NCBI GenBank assembly: GCA_009760855.2
Contig: WPIO01000090.1
Coordinates: forward strand, 1,071,001-1,135,000
Reading direction: 5' to 3'
Source: Cristatella mucedo
Lineage: Eukaryota > Bryozoa > Phylactolaemata > Cristatellidae
Length of the DNA: 64,000 bases
The translations under genes and the position numbers were made by a program. The notes below the pieces were generated by a model. The model saw nothing but the letters and a program-made list of their open reading frames with translations. It had not been told where the DNA came from and ran no database searches. Positions 46,590-64,000 of the stretch are shown here, one piece after another (within the stretch, counting starts at the first letter, position 1; each line of letters begins with the position of its first letter).

Positions 46590-49200
46590 ATGACACGACA
46601 GCCTTTTAAAATTCACTCGTTAAATGTTCGCTCACTAAAAACCAAGGGGCTACTTATCCACGATCGGGTTGTCAAGGTAAAGCTGTATACGTTTCTGCTC
46701 ATTGAAACATGAATGGCGCTGCGCTCTGGTGGCTGCACGTCTGAGAACAACCCATCCGGGTTTCTGTTTTTTCAGTCAATGCGATCTTAAAAGGTGGATG
46801 GCTGGGTTGCTGTTGTAATTAGTGAATCGCTTGGCTACAGTACCTGCGGTTTTCCCAACGGACCATCGTTTGAGGCAGTTGCTATCAGATCTCCATCATA
46901 AATCATGCTATTCCCAGTTATGATCTATAGACGTCCTTCCAGATGTCTAATCTTGTTTATGGAGGGGTTTTCGGAGTTCCCTACTAAAACATTCGTGAAC
47001 GACAGGCCTTAATTGATTGCACGCGATTTTAACATTTACGTTGATGACCCTAATAAGTCAGATCCACTCATTTCCCAACTATTTGAAGAACTTCAGTTTG
47101 GTCACATAACATATACAACTCATATCGGTGGCCACATTCTGGATCTCATCATCACAAGGACCTGTGCCCCACTGACCTTGTTGAGTACCAGGTGACCGTC
47201 GAGGACATTACTAAATCTCGTTTACGGTTGCTGCTCTGTTTTATGTGCAAGATAACATTGAGCTTATCAAACAAAGCAACTTAAAAAACGTCAATCCTGT
47301 GAAAATTCTTTAAATCTGTCTGTGATGCAGGTCCTCTCGATCTGCACCCAGACTCGGCCGACAGCCTCAGTACCCTTGTTGGCTTGCAACCGCCATTGTG
47401 GGCGTGGCAGCACCGCCATTTTCCGTCCTCACCCGGACTCACTAAGGGAGATTCAATCGCGAAGGGTCAAGGTGTGACCCTACCAGCGCTGCTGCTATCA
47501 CTTCCTGCTTGTATAGCGGCCTGTGTAGTACTGCAGGGGCTCCAGCGGCTGCTGTTCTTGGGAGTCTCATGTAGTCACTAGTGCAGACCTAAGAGACTCA
47601 ATTATCTCACTCTTACATATATGCCAGCTGGCTGACTCACCGCAGATGGGGAAATTAAGCTTCGGCTGGCAGCATTTCCTACATCGAAGATCGGGCTCTG
47701 CACCAAGTCAACTGCCCAATACCTGCTGAAGGTGGGGCATACAATCATGGCCGAACGCTGGGCTAATTACAAAAGAAAAGCAGCAGACCCATGCAACAAC
47801 TGCACTCTGTAAAGTGTGTGGACAGAGAATCAGTTATCTGAGGGTGCTGTACAAATGTATTAACATTATCATTACTATTATTACTCGCAATACCGACTCC
47901 CCTCCTGCTCTTTTCGCCTCATCGAGCTGCAGAGCAGCATTCCCGGCGGCTAGATCAGTTTGTGCACTTGCTGCCTGCTTCACTAGCATACAATACAGCA
48001 GTTGTCATCATCCTCGACCTACTGTTGATGGTGTTCTTCATTCTTCTTGGCCGCGATGCCAACCCGAGCACAGGCCTCAACACCCTCACTGATGTAGTAA
48101 AAAAGAAACTTCACAGGTCGCTGGGCAAGCATGCTCCCCTACATTCCGTCCATAAACAGAGTCGTGTAATCTTGTAAGAGCAGGATTAAAGGTAGCTTTA
48201 AGAAGTGTGGATCTGTGGACATCTCGCCAGGGCAGGGCTCCATGCTTGGCTTGAAAATTTAAGTCCTGCCAGAAAGACCCATAACCGATTTATAAAACGG
48301 TAAACAATTTGCAGGCCAATTTGGAGAGGCCTTCCTAAATATTACCGGTACGGCAGACACGTTTTTCTCTTTCGCTGAGATAACTGTGCATATTCGTGCC
48401 TCCAGAAAAACCCCTCCACTTAAAGCAATGGTTAAATCTCAACCTGTAAATTCTTTCACAAAACTCTCCAGGGTTTCCGACTAACAAGTTGCTATCCTAA
48501 TAAAGCCTATTTGAAAGAAAACGTCTCCATAAGTACCTATACCATCCCTTCAGGGTCTTTTCTGACAGAAAAAATGTGTCCAGCCGTAACTTGGATTTTT
48601 AATGTTTCTCGGGAAAACATGTGTTCCATATTCTTTCAAATCGGCCGTCGCTCAACAAATACTTACAAAGCCTGGACTGGATTTAAAGGTCCTAGCAAAT
48701 TATCGCTCAGATTTGTTCTTCTTTCTTTCCAAGATTCTCGAAAAGATTGCCGCTAAGCAGCTTGTAGCTTATGTGTTGATAAAATAAATTGCCACAAAGT
48801 TTTTACTCAGGATTCAAGTGGCACCACTCTACTGAAACTTTTCTCGTTCGTGTAACCAATGACATGTTGTGCAACAACGATGACGGGAATGTCACTGCCC
48901 AGCGCTCCAAATCGTCTGCAACAGATTTAACACCCAGCAGCTTGACTAGTCCACCGTCAACGGCACAGCTGGTACAGCGTACAGCACTTCTCTCTGAGCA
49001 TGACACGCTTCCTAGCAAACATCAAAAGATCCTATCAATCACTTACAGGCCACAACCCTCGATAGTGCCTACCTATCTGACCTCCTTGCTCCTCGAACGC
49101 CCACTTCTCTGTATCTATTCATCTTGACATCCCTCACACTAAATTAAATCTTTGGTGATACAGCCTTCAGCTCGTATGCACAGAAATTCGGCACCCTCTT
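46590..49200 (+). mobile_element. LINE family 2, degraded
   Basis: Order of pieces: an APE endonuclease start (LNVRSLKTKGLLIHDRVV), then ARDFNIYVDDPNKSDPL and HIGGHILDLIITR (47013-47160), LTDVVKKKLHRSLGKHAPLH near 48090, RT start ([34 protein letters not shown]; 48600-48760), HHSTETFLVRVTNDMLCNND (48820-48880), and a C-terminal piece (FGD-like codons at about 49155). The catalytic half of RT is missing. Stops and frameshifts are frequent. A family 1 LINE terminus sits inside (47805-47885). Confidence 0.82.
47805..47885 (+). mobile_element. LINE family 1 terminal fragment
   Basis: It reads ctgtaaagtgtgtggacaga, then ttatctgagggtgctgtaca and an ATTATTACTATTATT tail. Confidence 0.7.
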
Positions 49201-50201
49201 GCTGCTCATGCATACAATTTTGGCGTCTTATTCTGAAGTAACCATTCGTTCGACTACCACATACGCTCCAGTCTACCTACTTTTTAAGGCATGCAATTGT
49301 AGACAATTGACCCCAATTGTTCGACATTAAAGCTCGATTTCTTTCTTGTGCTAAGCTACTGCCTCTCTCTAGCTGAACAAGACTGTACCTTTAACCACAC
49401 AGTAACATGCAAGGCAACCCAAAATATCGACCGGCTTAAATTTCACATTACAGTTCAAGCCGACAAGACAGCTGCTTGGCAGCTTACATCATTAAGAGGA
49501 CTTTCATACAACAACTTGCGTTCCTTCTTACTTACTAGCAGCCAGCAACAAACAGCGAATGCAAAGGCTGGACGTATAGAGTCATAGCACCGTTTAAGCT
49601 TCCAAATTTCTATAGAACGCTCCGAGTGCCACGCAGATTCCCACTTTGTCAGGAAGCCCCTAAATCTAACGATGCGAGGCTTTACCGTGCATACCAGCCT
49701 AGGCAAGTAAACTAACCGAACAAACGAGCAGCCCAGTCTGGATCTCCAACCAGATCTAAAGCAATACCGGAACAGAGCCTGATAGCGGACAATGTAATTC
49801 AATGGTGCACCCAAATACCAGCAGTCAATGACTGAACGAGTTGCCTGAAAAAATTTGACATAGAAAGTAGCCGGTTTGGGCATAAGGGCATGGCTAGCAG
49901 CTTTGGTCATACCATCAGCTCACGTGAGTGCATGACATCATCTGCTACCACAGGACCTGCCTGAGTATCCTTATGTAGCCAGGCAGCATAGTAAGTTCTC
50001 GAGCCTTGAGAACTAGGTGCATGCTTAATAGACATCAGCATCCAAGAAGAAACATAGTGGCTGATAGCTGGCAGTCACTGTCGGTCTGCAAACTCATAGC
50101 AGTCTGTGGGCACTTGACCAAATGCTAACGAGCCTCTTACGCCCAGCACATCAAAGACGACAGCAGTCATACAGCTCGTTACTTCAGTGACCCCTTTGAA
50201 T
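49201..50201. other. 3' flank of NEMF; no other gene recognised
   Basis: A 151-codon minus-strand frame (49910-49455) has no recognisable domain. No AATAAA could be placed confidently on the minus strand just after the NEMF stop. Confidence 0.45.
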
Positions 50202-62706
<12,505 letters not shown>

Positions 62707-63376
62707 CTGAAAGAAAACCAGAGAAACCTCCAGAAATTAGTGGCAGGGAGCCGACGGGCAAGACATCCGAAAGAGAGCAAAGCACGACGACGAAGATGAG
62801 ATGGAAGAAGAAGAAGACCGCTCCAGGGTGCTGCTTCACCGCCCGACAGACTAGGCGACGAGTCTGTGGACGCACTGAGCGGGCACCCTGAGGAGCACGA
62901 AGCACGAGAACGACTAGCAAAGGCCAGTACGAAAACTCGCACTGCAGGCCAGCTTTTCTACACAGACACCGTGCCTACGACCCGTGGCTGCATCGCGCTG
63001 CTCGCGCAGGAACAAAATGGTCCGCCTTTACTACATCAACGCACAAGCTACCAACGCATAAGCTGTGAGAATAACAGCATTCTCAGGCAGGAAACGAAAG
63101 TTACTACCAAGGCAGCTTGTCAAGTCATGGCCTAAACGCCCTATAAACCAGAGAGCCAACTGAGGCTAAACAGCACTTTGTCCTGCACTTGTACATCAGT
63201 TTCCTTGCAGGTTACCACCGTCGCAGTGCGGTTACCACTTGCAGGACCACCATAAGACCATTGTAAGAAAGAGTCTCTTCCCACACAGGCCCCGAGAAGT
63301 GATTAGGGAGGCTAGCACTACTATGCAAGCAGCAACTGAAGAGAGTCGGCGCTGGCGTGCCTTTTTCGTGAAGGAC
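62707..63376. other. Probable NEMF intron or undetected exons
   Basis: A Ser-rich minus-strand frame around 62800-62900 (with an ag acceptor at about 62891) could be another NEMF linker exon, but no motif supports it. Confidence 0.35.
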
Positions 63377-64000
63377 GCCCTATGCTTGTAGCTAGATTAA
63401 AAGGCTTTGCTGTTCTAACAGGTGATGCTGTTGTGCGACCATCACCACGTGCTTGAAATTTACGTGTCGTTTTTGGCAGCTGCCTCAATTTCAAAAGCTT
63501 CATTCAGAAGACTGCTGTAGCTAGCCATCACGTCTGATCCCTATCCAAAATAAGGAGTTGTCTTCCACGGTGACTTGCAACCAATTTAAATAGCTCATTA
63601 GTTCTGTCTCGGCTTGATTATTGTAATTCCCTTTTGGCTGGCTTACCAAAAAAAGCAACTAGGCCACTACTGATGGCTATGAATACAGCTGCAGTGGCCT
63701 AGTTTTCAAGTCCACGAGGATTGACTACGTGTCTCATTTGCTAAAAGAGCTAGGATTGGTGCTGGTTGAGCAACAGATACAGAGCAAAGTTCTTACGCTG
63801 ACCCACAAGGCCCGCCACAGCTTGGCTCCTCCATACCTAGCTGAACTGCTGCACCAGTTTCAGCCTCTTTGCACCCTCGGGTTCTGCAAGGACAATAAAT
63901 TAGCTGTTCCATTCCTCAGCTTAAAGACCGTTGGCGATAGAAGCTTTTGCTCTGCAATGCCCAAGACCGTGGAACTCACTTCCACAACTCTAAGGCAACG
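63377..64000 (+). mobile_element. LINE family 2, 3' part, cut by window end
   Basis: Collinear with about 54560-55115: gatgctgttgtgcgaccatc, ttgattattgtaattccctt, acccacaaggcccgccacag. It continues beyond the right edge. Confidence 0.88.

Overview
This is a piece of an animal nuclear genome, most probably an invertebrate bilaterian. Its genes are split by GT/AG introns, it is dense in LINEs and tRNA-derived SINEs, and it carries very long CT, GA and TA microsatellites. No bacterial or phage gene is present. The two recognisable protein families, noelin-type olfactomedin and NEMF/Rqc2, are metazoan or pan-eukaryotic. The olfactomedin protein looks too diverged to be a vertebrate noelin. I cannot name the phylum.

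Left part (1 to about 40.35 kb): a large imperfect inverted duplication. The left arm (about 1-9,190) and right arm (about 22,250-40,350) each carry one noelin/olfactomedin-like gene, transcribed outward and divergently. Gene A is on the minus strand (exons at 6789-6967, 5119-5469, 4015-4219, 3737-3842, 26-807). Its splice phases are all consistent and it predicts a protein of about 540 residues with an N-terminal hydrophobic segment, a noelin-type Cys and coiled-coil region, and a complete olfactomedin domain. Gene B is on the plus strand (29812-29996, 32635-32922, 35076-35280, 35453-35558, 39543-40324). It has the same exons but a 62-nt and a 1-nt deletion in exon 2, an in-frame stop, and a CT microsatellite of roughly 250 bp at the exon 3 splice acceptor. 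The right arm is about twice as long because it gained LINEs, SINEs and microsatellites. The centre (about 9.2-22.2 kb) is almost all repeats: degenerate LINEs, a 21/23-bp minisatellite, a 17-18-bp array built on TCTAGA, and a 185-bp hAT element that looks like SPIN, with an 8-bp target duplication and a LINE nested inside.

Middle (40.35-50.2 kb): intergenic, mainly fragments of two LINE families. Family 1 is CR1/L2-like with an (ATT)n tail; family 2 is a related element with an (ACATT)n tail.

Right part (50.2-64 kb): the 3' half of a NEMF (Rqc2/Tae2) gene on the minus strand. Six exons can be chained with matching phases to the stop codon at 50202 (60059-60422, 59834-59946, 58776-58885, 56476-56519, 50667-50746, 50202-50279). 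A seventh, 62520-62706, is probable. The N-terminal NFACT domains must lie beyond the right edge. The introns hold LINE and SINE insertions, long CT/GA tracts and a MITE-like hairpin.

At least two tRNA-derived SINE families are present. One has a 3' end like that of LINE family 1, suggesting it borrows that LINE's retrotransposition machinery. All gene models rest on splice-site and phase reasoning by eye. All family assignments rest on motif recognition without database searches.
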